A model generated the notes under the pieces. That model was not told where the DNA came from. It saw nothing but the letters and a program-made list of their open reading frames with translations, and did not search any database. A DNA stretch of 64,000 bases from the NCBI GenBank assembly GCA_006937955.1, contig SSNP01000010.1, forward strand, positions 4,394,932-4,458,931, read 5' to 3'. Positions 38,936 through 53,029 of this stretch are shown here, in pieces. The position numbers and the translations under genes are program-made. The DNA comes from Pachypanchax playfairii. Lineage: Eukaryota; Chordata; Actinopteri; Cyprinodontiformes; Aplocheilidae. How positions within the stretch are numbered: the first letter of the stretch is position 1; each line of letters starts with the position of its first letter.

Positions 38936-41558
38936 TCCCCCTCCTGCTGCCTCCTGATGTAACACCTAGTATTGTTTAAATTATGACCCAAATATGCAGC
39001 AGCACCTTCATTGCTGCTGTCTGTTCATGCTATTAAAGCACCACACTAAGCTGTTTTATTCACATTTAGCTGCCACACCATGTAAAGTGGCTCTTTGATA
39101 GTGAAAGGGCTCACTCAGCACTCAGACCACACACATGTATGAACACACACACAAACACGCACAAAGCAGTCTGACTTCCCCTGTTCAGGCCACAGACTGG
39201 AGCAGCTTCCTGCATGTCTGACAAAATGAGAGAAAAACATTCACTTTCAACACACTTTCACTTCATCTTCCTGAGCTCTTGCATTCCAGTGCACACAGAA
39301 GGCTGAGAAAGAAAGGGACAAATCAAGAGCAAGAAACCATAAGCGATTCATTGATACTTTGGTCTGACTAGCTACAAGTTTAATTTTCTGACGTTTAAAC
39401 ATGGCTTCAACTTAAATGGTGACGGCAAAATGCAAAATAATCTGAAACATAATCTAACAATTATTCTATTTTCTAGCCATCAGAACAATAACAATATTTA
39501 CATTAGGAGGTAAAATTCTTGAACATGTCATAGAGTGCCCAAATTTACAAGACAACTTGGAGCAATTTAAAAGATCCCAATGAAATATTGTTTAATTTTG
39601 TTTTGAAAACTTGAGTTTTGTGTCAATTTTTACATTGCATTCAGTATAAAAGAAAAAGCAACAAAAGCTAATTGTTGTTTTCTGATTTATTAACTTCAAC
39701 TCTTATTTTTAGTCCTGTACATGATCGCCTAATGATCAGAATGAAGTATCAGATTTGTCAATATGTTCTCGCAAAAAAAAATCCTACATTGATAAATGGG
39801 ACACAGCTTGAAAAAAGAACATTGGCATGTGAAGCTGAGCATCAGGACTTAAAACTTTGTACAAAATGAATGTGTAGAAGATGAAAACGCTTCACATCCA
39901 ACTACAAAAATTCAGACAACAACATATTTGTGCAGTAAAAGGGAAAAAAATGGAGCAATAATGTGACTTGTGGACCAAACAGTTGCTTTGACAATGAAAT
40001 CTGAAAAGAACTACTGTAGATGTTCCACGCTACCAGTATGAGTTTTATATCAAGATTTGAAGATTATGTTCTCAGATTAAGAAAAATATTGTTTGTCAAA
40101 GTTAGTCTGATGTTCTACAACAGTATTTTTGTAAAAGCTACTTTTTCCTGTAATTTTTCATGAAAATGAGACATTTTCATTTTCGTTTTTTATTTTCTAC
40201 TTCTCTGTTACAGTTATGTTTTATATATTTTACTGATCACTGTTTGCCAAAGTGAGATAATAATTTAATATGCATAAAAATGAAGATCCGTGAGACTTGC
40301 GACATCAATGCCTGCCATATATTTGCTGTTTATTAGCTATAGACGTCACAGTCTACACAGACAAAGGGCTTAAAATATCCCAAGTATTCCATATTCATGT
40401 GTTATAAACTTTAAAAAAAGACACAATGTTGACATTATAAAAACTGAAAGCATAGTCAGTAGTTTCTGTTGCTATATGTTCCCTTTTAGAGGACAAATCT
40501 AGTTTAATGTAAAAATGAATCAGCAAAGAAGAACAAAACTAAGCAAAATTTCCGACTAGCCCAGAGTTAGTCTGTTTTTTTTTTTTTTAAACAAAATGAC
40601 AAAATAATAAAAGAGAAATGATGAGGATGTTGTTAAACAAGCTTATGTGCAATTTCTCATGAAACTGATGCTTGAAGCAGCAAACAAGCTTCTCAGTGGA
40701 GCAAATATTTGACAAACAATACACAAAAAGTGAGAAGTGCTGGATTGCAGCGACATGTGGCTGCTGGTTGGTCAACATTATGTTGAAAGTGAATGGAGAC
40801 ATAGTGAGACAACACAAGATGGGTTACAGTTTTGACATACAGTCCCAGCTTACTTAAATCAGCCTGGGTACCTCATTTCTTCCTGATCTAGTTTCTATAG
40901 GAGGTGTCAGGATTTTTTTTTTCTTTTTTGCTTTTGCGTGAGAAGAAAACGGAACTATTTTTGGTGACGTTAATCTCACGCAGAAAAACTGAAATAACCA
41001 TTGGTGAATTTTTTTTCTTCTTCTCTCTCTCACCCTCCACCCTCCCTCATCTGAATAAAAAGCAGAAGTTTTATTAAAAATGTTTAGTGACTCAAAGTCT
41101 CTGTGGTTTGCACTGTCTAGCATTTCTGTTACAATTAGACAGTTGCTTACACAACTTACAGTTTTTCTCACACTATAGTTGAGTTTTTTAGTACAGAACA
41201 TCCAATCACAGATGTCAGAGTTCTGAGATCATAAACAAAAGAATGTAAATTAAATAGTTAATGTATCAGCTAATACTCTACCAACTAAAATACTGTAATT
41301 AAATATTAAATCTTTATGAACCTGCAGTTTCTAAGTCACCATTACAGTAAACAGAATAGCATAAACAGTTAATTTGATTGCTAATTAAGCTAATTCTAAT
41401 CCTTTGATAATGAGTCACAGGGCAGCTTATGCCTCGCTACATGCTAACTGAACAAAATTTATGCTAATCCTTAATAAGGAGTACAACAAGTCTTTTTAAT
41501 GTGCTTCACAGAGACGTTTAATCTGTGAGAACCACATTACAAAATTTAACCACAGCTG

Positions 41559-41561
<3 letters not shown>
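38936..41561. other. Non-coding AT-rich stretch
   Basis: Nothing recognised. There is a T run at 40576-40588. Open frames below 120 codons lack support. Confidence 0.55.

Positions 41562-41613
<52 letters not shown>
41562..41613. repeat. (TG)26 microsatellite
   Basis: 52 bp of pure TG, followed by a short imperfect extension (CTGTGTGTGC). Confidence 0.97.
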
Positions 41614-41614
<1 letters not shown>

Positions 41615-41811
41615 CTGTGTGTGCATAGCCTACACACTCATCATATAATAACTGCTCATCAGATCTGTCATTTCAGGTCCTTTCCGGAGTCATGAGTTTA
41701 AATTGTGTTTTATGATTTAAAAGAAATTCAAATCAGCAATTTTTTGTTTTTCAAGCAGTGATAGCAATAAGTAAATCAATTCAGTTCCCAGGGAGAAATT
41801 AGCTAATTCAG

Positions 41812-42512
41812 ATTATTGTAGCTGTGGACAGAAAGGATCTCCTGTAGTGGTCTGTGTGGATCTAAAGAAGCTTCTGACTGAAGACACTCTGTTGTTGAGT
41901 TACTATGTTGTGAAGAGGATGATGAGGGTTTTCCATCATGTTCTTCATCCTCTTTTGGAGAATCAACTCAAACAACTCCAGATCAATCCCCAGAACAGAA
42001 CCAGCCTTCTTTATCAGTTTGTTCAGCCTCTTTACATCCCACACTCTGATGCTGCTCCCCCAACAGGTGACTGCACTCTCACACTCTCCACCACAAATAT
42101 GCAAAATCTTGTTGGAAACACTAAAGGACCTGAGCTGCCTCATGAAGTCCAGTCTGCTCTGTTCCTTTTTGAAAACAGTATCAATGTTGCATCTCAAGTC
42201 TATTATCCAGGTGAGCACTGAGGTATTTATTTTCCTTCACTGCCTCCACTTCTTGTCCCATGACGGAAATGGTGTTTAACATGTTTTTACACCTCCTAAA
42301 ATCCAGTGCCACAAAGCGGTCCACCAGGTCTCTGTACTCAGTCTCTTGTCCATCTCTGATCCACCAACAACTGCAGGGTCATCAGAGTATTTTTGCAGAT
42401 GACAGGACTCTGACCTGTATCGGAAGTCTAAGGTGTACAGAGAGAAAAAGGAATGGTGCGAGTACAGTCCCCTGTGGTGCTCCTGTGCTGCTGATCACCT
42501 GGTCACACACAC
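41812..42512 (-). mobile_element. L2/Rex1-type LINE reverse-transcriptase fragment
   Basis: On the minus strand this encodes the distal reverse transcriptase and C-terminal domain of a LINE. S-T-G-A-P-Q-G-T-V-L-A-P-F-L-F sits near 42500, and a Y-S-D-D box sits at the catalytic Y/F-x-D-D position. The thumb/C-terminal part follows, with R-L-D-F-M-R-Q-L-R-S-F, C-W-G-S-S-I-R-V, L-N-K-L-I-K-K-A-G-S-V and N-P-H-H-P-L. A stop (about 42280) and frame changes interrupt it, but one frame stays open over 42218-41862. Both ends are truncated: no 5' half and no 3' UTR or tail. It is the same family as 2150-3118. Confidence 0.85.
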
Positions 42513-45500
42513 AATCTTTCAATCTGACATTCATTTAGTTGACTGTGGAGGCATCAACCTGTGTCTTTTGAGTAAAACTACATTCAAATAAGATAATAAT
42601 GGCCAATCTTTCCAGATTACCCTCTAACTAATCAGCCAAATCCTTCAATATTAGATTATTGGCGACATTAACTGACAGCATTTACTTTATTTAAGACCAC
42701 AGTGCTGTTCCAACATGATCCAAACAACTGACTGACGTCACTTGCAAAGAGCTGAAATACATCATGCCAGATCCCACAGTCAGGATTAGCCTGTAAGGAG
42801 TCTGTTCAGCATGGATTATTACAAGTAAGACGACCTCTTAATTTCACATCTCAGCTTTTTCAGTTTCAAAGCTGCAGGGTGAGAAATTCAACTTATATTG
42901 AGTCATGACATTTAAAATTACATTTTATTAAATGTAGCAGTCTTTTAGCATAGCATGCTGAAACTGCTTTTTTGTATCAATGTATGTGAAAACACATTGT
43001 GTGGAAAAGGTTTTTAATAAAGGCAAAACCCATTTAAACACATGCTTCCCAATGTGAAGTGCACTCAGAACATTTGAATCCCTTAGGTTTCCCTTTGGTT
43101 GATCATGAGAACTTTTTTTAATCACATCTGCATGTAAAAACACAGACACATTAACTGTATTAACATTAACATTCATCAGCTTTCTTTTATATCGATTATT
43201 AGCACCAACAGCAGGCGAGCAATGACCTTGGGGGAGTGATTTAACGCCACAACAACTTGTACATGTCTGTTTTGTAATCTGTATTTTAGAGGACACACAA
43301 AAAGGAACTAAACATTGCACACACCACATGCCAGTCACTCACTGCTTTCTCCTTTCTCAGCCTCTGAAGGCCTTTCAGGCTGTTGTGGTTCCCAAATCTG
43401 AGGGCGAAAATCCCCTCTCCTAAATGCAACCAGGTTATTGATGGTAAAATTGATACCAGATCAGAGAAAAGGGCGGCATAGACGAGAGGAAGCAACTAGA
43501 AGTTCTTTGAAGGCAGTGTTGAGGGCAGTCTCTGCATGTGGCATGTGCTGCATGTGTTTTTGAATTTGTATGTTGTTGTATATGTGTCTCTTCATCAGTG
43601 TGGGTGAATTTTACATTATTGTATGTATGTGCTCGTTGTCTGTCATTCTGCTTGGGAGCAACCACAGTTTATATACAAAAGGCTGTGCAGGGGTGGCACT
43701 GTGTGTATGTGTGTGTCAGTGTTTGTAGGGATGCAGGGGTGCTGCAGTAACTAGGTTTCAGTGGTTAACCCCTAAACTTTTTATTTTTTACTGCTGTTAA
43801 GAATTGATGGGGGGCACTTTGGCATCAGTAATGGTGTGTGGGCGTGCATGTTATACTTTTTATTGGCTAGAAACTATGAGGAGGCAAGGAAGTGAAGAGA
43901 AATTAGGAGTATATGAGGAAGTAAGCTCTCCAATACCCAACATGCATCTCTTACCCCACCACCAAAAAAAACACCCTCAAAGCACCACTGGAGGGAGAGG
44001 AGGGGGCTGCTGGACCACAGACCACCCAGAGAGGTGGAGACAGACAGCAGTACAGACATAAAGACAGACATACATGAAGATATCAGAGGACAGATTTTCT
44101 AAGACTGAATACAAATAAAAAAAAAAATCAGTTTTCCTCAAACTAACAATAAAAGAAAGATCTTTTAACATAAAAAAATCAAGCCAATAGAGTTTTAACT
44201 GGTCGTGAAATCCAACTACCCTCATTAGGACCTCTTCGTCTTTTTTCCAAAACATGTTGTTTAAGTCTCAACACAAAATTTCACAATTGCAACACAACCA
44301 GTATTGATTCCATTCAGTCACGTGCCAAGTTTGTTTAAAACTAACATTTCCAATATTAAATTATATTTCCAAAAAATAAATCATATATTTTAGTAAACAT
44401 TATAATGCAAAAGACCTTAAAATATATAATGTTTTGTAAAGGCAGAATTACACATGAGGATAACAGTGATTGCAATACTAGAAATAAAAGAAGGGTAAAG
44501 AAAAAGTTACATACATTTTTGAATGTGAATACATTATTTGCATTTGTGCAGTCAGTGTTTTGTTGAGCATTCCTTATATTCATTCTTGAAAGCAGAACTA
44601 GCCAAACTGAGAGTTTGTCACATGAGAACACGATCACGATTATCCATTCACTAAAACATGTGTCGATGTGTCATGTGTTTCTTAAAAAAAGACCCTTAAA
44701 GAGGTATTTCAAAATTTCTCATTGTCATTCAGCTTTTCTTTTTGAAACTCTAAATTAAAAAAAAAAAAGTAAATGAAAACAGGACATGCTTAGATTATGA
44801 CAGTCCTTGACACTTCTGATCTTTATTTCGTGGAATGATGGTTCTGCAAGAGGAAAAAAAAATCAGTGACAAAGCAAATGTTCAGAATAAATACAAGCCA
44901 AATAAAAAAAAAGAAATGGAAGAGATATTTTTGCTTTTTTACAACGGCTCATAACTATGAATAATAAATGTGAGAATATCAACAAGTCGCCTGCATGCCT
45001 TCAGAACAGGCTGCCTCACAAAACAAGAGTTTCCTCCTATTTTTATCCTGCTGGATCATTTACAATAAAATACGTGTATTCTTAAAATGCAGCACAACCA
45101 TTTTGGACCGCAAGCTGACATGTTTGGACACATAGAGCTGATGGTGAACTTTATCTCAAATAAAAATGTATAAGCCTGCACAGCAAGAGAGTAAACAAGA
45201 AGCAGAGATGGTTCTGACTCAGTGGTCAAGACAAACACACTCATTCAAAATGAAAATAATTTAATATTTAAAATAAATATTTGTGTTTCAATTACACCTT
45301 AATCAAAAAGAGAGATATTTAAGAGACTGCTCGGAATTTTACTTTTATCCATCTATGAAAAAGCAAACAAACAAACAAACATGTTAAAAAACTCAAGACA
45401 AACGGTCACTGTGGGGGATCATTGTTTTAATTTTGTTTCCATCTGCAGGAAGAAGGAGGAAGAAAAATCTGTATTGTGTTTAATTTCAAACATATTCAGG

Positions 45501-47154
45501 AACAATAGAGGTCTTTCTGTTTGTCTGCAAGTCCGGTTTTAATTCCCAACTCATTGTTAAAGAGACTGAATTTCGGAAAGGGAGAAAAACAAGTACAGAG
45601 CCCATTTACCGGCGCGTTAAAACAACATTTAACATAAAAGACCATTTCACTTCCTGTTCATTCCCCTATTTAAATCAACATGAGGTTTGATCTTGAATAA
45701 CAGAAACTTTAAGAAATAAAAAATATGTCAAAAGTTAGATTTAAATACTTCTAGAATGGAAATAGTGAAAATATGGTTAATTTTCTGTGCACTGAGCTCC
45801 ATGCATCACATGTATGAATGTAAGTTTGTATGTGGGTAGATGACAGGTCTTTGAGTTCACCACATCAGTGTTAGTAGTGTTTGTGTGGTTTCCTGCACTT
45901 CACTGCTGCCTCCTCTACTCAGCTTCAACAATCCTGTTTTCTCTAATGTTCTTAGCATCATTAAATCTTTTTTCCACAGTTTTACAGGATGTGCTTTCCC
46001 CCCTCAGTCTTCTTGGTAACTACACAGTCTCTAAATATTTTTAACAGTGTTGAAATATACTCAACCAAAAACCCAAAACAGCACATGTCTGTGTAAATGA
46101 TCACATGATCATAGAGATTGTATGTAAAAAAAATCAGTCCAACAAATGTGGCAAGGCCAAATTTGGACAAATAATTATTGATAAAGAGCAGCAACTGATA
46201 CATGACTCAACAAAATTCTTATTACCTAATACCTGATGTCTACTAAGATTTCCAAATGGAACAACACTGCAATGATAAGGAGTCATATGGACTGAAGCTA
46301 GTTAAAGACATCATATGAAGTTATAGACTTGAAATATTAACAGTGAATTGTTAAACTCTGCACCCTGCTTTTGTGGCACTTTAACTCGTTTTTTACATTT
46401 TGCAAATCTAAGTCTGGTTAAAGAGCAAAACAAGGTGGTCTCTCTGTCTCAATGTTGAGAAACATGCAAGTGAGAGGATGATCATAATGTTTTACTACAT
46501 GGAAGATTGTAAAAGCAAAAGTACAAGAAGCTCGAATCTCCTCAGGAAAATCAGGTAGTAATTATACACCCCTCCAAGCTGATGTCATGCATACATTATC
46601 TGTTTGTGTCTCCATATTGGTTGGAAAACAGACAGTTCATCACACTCACTTCATATGGGAGCAGGTTTAAAATGGGATGTTTTTGATTGTTCATACTCCG
46701 TCTCCACAGAAAAGATTGTTTATAGAACCAGAGATACAATTGTTAACATTTCCACACCATTTTACACATGTATGAATGTATAATACAAACAACACTGATA
46801 GTTAATACAGGAGTTAATTAATACGCTGTTGCCATGTTGTTGACTTGATTTTACTTGAGCGATATGAAGTGTTGCATCAGTGTTGACATTGATCCAGATA
46901 AGGATACTCATCTGTTCAAAGTGCTTTTGAGCTTTTAATGAGTAACTCTGATGTGTTAGTAATTAAATAGTTATAAATATCAAGGTATACCAGCTCTGGT
47001 CTCCAGCAGGGACTCTGGTAGTTTGTAAACCAGCTGCAAGCCAGCATATATGCTACATTTCTAATTCTGATCTCTGCAGCTATTGTCTGTAGTTCTCCTG
47101 TTGTTTATTATCCAGCATCTGTACAGCCTCTGATAAAACAGGCAATGTAATCAA
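42513..47154. other. Non-coding stretch
   Basis: AT-rich with A runs (44120-44130, 44757-44768) and a short (CAAA)n at 45364-45381. 42660-42830 is a complex patch of unknown nature. No gene is recognised. Confidence 0.55.
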
Positions 47155-47287
47155 ACCTTGCTCTGTGATGGACTGGCAACCTGTCCAGGGTGTCAACACC
47201 GTCTCACCCCGTGACTGCTGGAGATAGGGACCAGCTTCCTGCAACCCTGAACAGGAAGAAGCAACTTCAGAAAATGGATGGATGGGT
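47155..47287 (+). repeat. SINE 3' fragment
   Basis: CTGTGATGGACTGGCAACCTG, then GGAGATAGGGACCAGCTTCC, GCAACCCTGAACAGGAAG and a GGATGGATGG tail. This is the 3' half of the same SINE body seen at 35208, with its tail. Confidence 0.6.
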
Positions 47288-47444
47288 AATCAAACCTGCC
47301 ATAGTGATTGTTTTTAGTGTTTTTTTTTACAGGCTAGAAGGTTTCTGTCTGCTAATCCACCAGTTTACCTGTTTTACCCTTACATTTATTGTCCTTACAA
47401 TATGACATTACAAATATGTAGGTCATGTGACTAAGAAAGATGTC

Positions 47445-47545
47445 TACCTGCTTGTTCTGTTCAGGGCTGCAGGGAGTTTGTGCATATCTCCAGCTGTCAT
47501 TGGGCAAGAGGCGGGTTACACCCTAGACAGCTCCTCAGGAAAGTG
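47445..47545 (-). repeat. SINE 3' fragment, opposite orientation
   Basis: On the minus strand this reads GGTGTAACCCGCCTCTTGCC, CAATGACAGCTGGAGATATG and GCAGCCCTGAACAGAACAAG. The order and tail match the 5288-5851 copy, so it is a second insertion, not part of the neighbouring plus-strand fragment. Confidence 0.6.
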
Positions 47546-49779
47546 CTCGGATTAAGTTTTAGCTCATCGGATTGAATTAGCTTTTTCTTTGTTTTCTCCG
47601 TGTTTAACTCCAAGCAGGGGCGGCTTTCTGTTTGTTTTACCTTGAAGGTCTAATTCAAGGAGTTTTAATGAAATGAGGAACTCTTAAACCTGGAGACAAC
47701 AGCAGAATAATGTTAGAGAGACAGTCAAAATTTCAGTTTCCTATAGTTCAGCCTTGATTAATCATTTTGGTTTTTCGAGTTAGTCAAAGTGTTCAACCCT
47801 TTGAGGTCTATGGAATGAGCATGGAATGATCTGGCACAAACCCAGGACTGTTTGGTTTTGCTATTTTACTCCACATGATTTCCTGATTTTTCATGGCTTG
47901 CTTCGTTTTATTATGTTTGTACAACTCTGATAAACACAATGTTTCTCCTTCTGAACCCTGTTTAGTTAGCTAAATGTCCAACAGATGAATTCTGACACAG
48001 CTCAACAATCCATAAATTAACAAGATGAACCTGGTGACATTTGGTAGAGCGTCCACTAAAAGCAGATGGAATTTAATAAATTATTACTTTTCATTATTAC
48101 ATTTTGTAAGCATAAATAACAAATGCAGCTTTATCTATTTAAAATAATCTCTAAAATATAAGAACGTGTGCAAAAAGTGAGGGGCTCTTAAAATATTTGA
48201 AATAACCAATACAAACAAATAATCTGTTCTTTGAAAATATAAAACTTATAATGAATCTCAGAATGAGAGATGAAAAGAAAATACATATTGTAAACTTACA
48301 GGTGATTTACTTTTTTCTAAATCTGATTTAAACATATTTCTGCAGATGAAAGAAAAAATCAAAGTAATTTTTTTTGTTTTTGGAGTCAGGGGTCCCACAT
48401 ATTTGACTTTTTTTTTTTTTCAAGTAACTTGGAAACTAGGGGACTTCACAAATGAGTCACATTGCAGAAATAAAGTGGAATGTGTTTAATAAACTCTTTT
48501 TGTGCATTCATTTTGTGTGATTGTTACCAGAAAGAAAAAAAAAATCAACATCAAGTGGAAAGAAATCATATTTTTAGCCAACAAAAACAAGTCATGGAAA
48601 AAATGTCCAAACCATCGTCTTTATTCTGTTAACAGCTTCTTTCTAACTTTCTCACTCCTCTCTGCCTAAAAGAAAAAAAAAACAGAAATTCTGTTTTTGG
48701 GGGGAAAGGAGGAAGGGGTTTAGGAGGAAGAGGTGACATGGAAATTCCCTATGTGGATGCAGATCAGTTACTTCCACATGTCCATTTGTCTGACTATCTG
48801 ACTCACGCTCGTATCGTACAGCCAAACTCGAGTCAGATGATCCACATGGTCACAAACATAAATGGAAGTGCATTTTTAAGCTGTGCATTTACTTGATGAA
48901 GTATGGTGTAAGATTATTGTTAAAAAGACATCAACAATTTGTGCATAAATAGCAATGCGTAAACCAAATTATACACATTGAGTATCTGTTATATGAGAAT
49001 ATACGTTAAAAAGTTACAACTTCAAGAATTTGGAAGTCTGAATTTACAGTTTCTTCTTCATAAATACAACGAGCAGCATGAACCTGTGAATACAAAACTA
49101 ATGTTTAAAAATGTGACTTTTAAACTATGACGAGGTCACAGGATTATTAATGGAGCACATTGATGTCACTGGTCTTTTAAACTTAATATCACTAAGATGA
49201 TCAAACAACAAAAAATAGAATTAACATGTTTTTTAATGGTAATCTTACCTCATAATGAAGGTCCTGAACCATCAGCTGTGTTTACAATGTGCTTTAAGTA
49301 AATCTTTAAATAAAAATGTTTGGAAATTGAAATATTTTAAGAAGTAGAATTAAACAATTGTATTTTTACACAGTGACGACATTGTATTTGCAATTGCAAC
49401 AAAGATTTGAGAAACAAGCAGCTCACAGTCAAGTCATGTGACAGAATCAAAATCAGGCTCCAAAGGATGAACATGTTTGCTAGATGCAAAGAAATTCTTC
49501 ACCTTACCTAGATGAACATGTTTGAATCATAAAAGGCAACATCGACTTTGCCATTAAATAAGCTTTCAGGCAACAACTTGTGGTGAAGAGACAACAATAT
49601 TTTCATGTTTTGTTCCAAAGGAAACTAAATAATTTAATAAAATCCTTTAAATATTACATCTTGATATACTAGTACATTATATTTGTTGTTTTGTTGCCAT
49701 TTCATAATATCTAGTTTGACATTGTATGTGGGAGCATTATGAGTATAAGTTGTGAATGGTGTGCACATGCCCAGACTTG

Positions 49780-49800
49780 TTTTTTTTTTTTTTTTTTTTT
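49780..49800. repeat. Poly(T) run, 21 nt
   Basis: An uninterrupted T21. No retroposed gene body was recognised next to it. Confidence 0.9.
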
Positions 49801-51326
49801 CAAAAAATTAAAAATGTTGGGCTAATATGCTTAATAATTCTGTGGAAATATGTGTGTGAGACGTTATGAGGATGGCTCATGGTTTTGGGTGTGTTTGTGC
49901 CTGAGTACAGTATGAACAGACATGTGTTTGTCTGTGGTTTTTCTGTGTGTGTGGGCCTCACTCTGTTGTCAGTGATTGTTGCACATGATCTGGAACAGCA
50001 GGATCTGTCCTTCTGTCCGTTTCTCGTTGATTCATTTCAAGTAATCTTTATTTTTAGTCTCACTTTCCTTACAGAAGAAACATGCTTTATCATTCAAGAT
50101 ACTTAAAATTTGTAATTGCTCTTCATTAATAAGAACAATGTTTTATATATATATTTTTTCACAGATGACAGTTGCTGTCATTCTCACCATAGAGCCTTTT
50201 GGAATATCACTGTATTTTTGTGTCATTAAGTGTTTTAGCAGTCCATGCTTGTTTTGGTACATTAATTCACAGGTCCTTTATTTAAAATAAGAGATTTTTC
50301 TTTCCTAATTTATATCAATAGTCACTTTATATATATATTTTTTTTCTTTTCACAACCTCAACCAACTGCTGTACTTGCTTGAACAAGAGCATAGTTAACG
50401 ATGATTAAAAACAGAATCAAATAACAATAAAATACACTAACCAAACAATTTACAATTTGACAAAGACATTAATTATCTTTTTTTGGTGAAAGAGGGTAAA
50501 ATCCAGTTACTAACACAGTTTCTTTAAAACAGTTTATAATGGATCAGTTTGAAATAAACCTCATTTTTAGGGGGATATATTTTCTGTCATTAAAAAAAAC
50601 ACCTTCAAAATATAACAACCAGCTATATTTCCATCAGCTTGTCTAACTTTGAATTGACGTATCTGACATTTAAAAAAATAAAATCTCTGTAAAGATATTT
50701 CTTGCTTACAGAAACACACACGCGTGCGCTCACACACACGCTTACACACATAAGTGTGTGTGTTTTTTAATCTTTCGGTATCTGTTTTTCTCTTATGTTT
50801 GTAACGGCGAGACGCACCTACTCAGGGTGTGTTTATGTATGCATTGCACTTTGTCTGTCTTTGCTGATTCGATGTCCTTCTAAATGTATGTTTGTCGGTA
50901 CTTAAGTGTAAAAGCTCAAGAGCTGGTCATTAGTTCTAAAATCCCTCCTGCTTTCGATTGTGTCTGCCTCATTGTGACTCATTCTGCACTGAACTCACCG
51001 TTGGATTAAATGTGATTAGTTTTCATTGTAGCTCTTGTTGGGTAAGAGACGAAGGTTTTAACAGGGAAAGGAGAGGCAGTGAGCCAGACAGCCGACTGGC
51101 TCTGAGGTCACAGAAAAATGTGATTTTTAACCCTGTCTGATTCTCATTTTAGTGTTTCTCAATAAGCATAAAGAATCACTGTACTGACAAAACAATGATG
51201 GGACTCATAGCTACACCCTACCACATGAAACTCAGTTAAAAACTTTGGCAACTGTTAATTATTTTTGTGGTCTAGTGAAAATGTCTAATTTTTCCCCATT
51301 TATAATTGATATCAAGGGAAATCCAT

Positions 51327-51329
<3 letters not shown>

Positions 51330-51358
<29 letters not shown>
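51330..51358. repeat. (CA)14 microsatellite
   Basis: A pure CA array followed by TATTTAG. Confidence 0.95.
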
Positions 51359-51360
<2 letters not shown>

Positions 51361-53029
51361 TTAGTCAAATATCTTATGCAATTACCAAACTTGATCTTGC
51401 TGCTGATACATGCAAACTGCTGTGTATAGTGTATTCAAGGTTTTATTCGACAAAGTTTTATCCATGTGTGTCTTTTGTCTTTAAAAATCAAAAAAACAAA
51501 AAAACAATCAGCTTATTTTGATCCATTTTCACATACATACACAGAATACTGATAAAATATGTTAAGTTACAACCAAAATTTGTCATAAAAGTTGTGTCAT
51601 CATTTTATAACTGTTTACATCACAATCAATCCTGTGTGACGGGATTATTTACGTAGAATTTACACAGCAGCAACAGCTAGTTGTCGCACTTCTCGGGATT
51701 TGGGCATTTTTGGCGGAAATATCTCAATATGTCTAACGTGATGACATTGCAAAGCAAATCTGACAGAGATGTAAAGGTCTATAAAATAGTGACTAGTGAA
51801 AATGTGAGATTTTGAGTTGCTTTGAGGCAGAAGCCTTTTATTTTGGTCTTGAACTTGCTTGGATTCACTGTTAGCCTGTTAATCTGGTCATGACTCATCT
51901 ATATTATTTTAAAATGTAATCCTTTCAAAAAGCTTTTAACAAAAAAACAACAATAAGTGTTCATGACCTTTCCACAGAAACCCAGAGCATATTATATTGC
52001 TACTTGACAGCATTTGCTCCATATATAATGCAAAACAAATGTGTATTTTTGTATATTCTCTAAGTTTGTTTGGAGTCCTTTACAGTGATATTTTGTGCAT
52101 TTGTTTGATTGACAGTTATCCAGGGTGTGATGAAAAAAGTTACCAAAACGCATTTGAAATTTTGGAAGCATTAGCAATAAGGAATGAAAAAACAATTAAG
52201 CTTTGAAATAGGTTTTGTTTTTTTTCTAAACGTTAACCACTTTAATAAAATTTGAAAGTTAGTCAAGTCTTCATGGTAACTTTTAGATTAAAATTTGGAA
52301 TTCCCCTTAGTATTCTGATATATGTCAAAACCAAACTCTCTGGAGATAATGGACAGGATTTTAATAAATTGCCATTCTGTAGAAAGATTACAGGTATTTA
52401 AACAAATCTCAGGGATGAAGACTTTCTGCATGAATAGCTCAGGCATTTGTTTGTGTCTCAGATGGATGCATTTAGGTATCACTTAGTGACAGCATGAGTT
52501 TCATTGGACGGCAAACAAAAGGTGGAATTTAATGTACGACTTCTAAATAAACCCACAATATAGTTTGAGCATCCAGAGGAATAAGTTGTAGTTGGTGCAT
52601 TTACAAAACGCAAACAAAACAGACCAGTCACACTCGGTCATTATGTCTACTTAACTATTGCAAACTGTATCTGTGTTTTAAACATTAATTATGACGCTCT
52701 AGCCAACACATGATGTAAAATAATCAGGTCCAAGAGTGGAAAAACAATGAGAGGCAATACAAGGAGGGAAGATGATAATACTGATGCTGCCACAAAATAA
52801 AATATGCTATGGCTACAATATGTAGTTTATCGCCATCAAACATGTGTAAAAGGGCAAATAAAAAAGTGTGATGCAGCGTCAGAGTTTTACTTAAAAGACA
52901 CACTAGAAAGTACACACCATTTATTTATGACTAAGATTATCCTGGTGATTCAAAGATGATTTTGATTTTATTTCACAAATCTAATTAATTCATGTGTTGG
53001 CATTTGGGTTTTTTATCTAATAATTAGGT

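Larger units (their letters stand above)
47546..53029. other. Non-coding AT-rich stretch
   Basis: It contains a T21 run (49780-49800) and a (CA)n array (51330). No motif-supported open frame was seen. Confidence 0.55.
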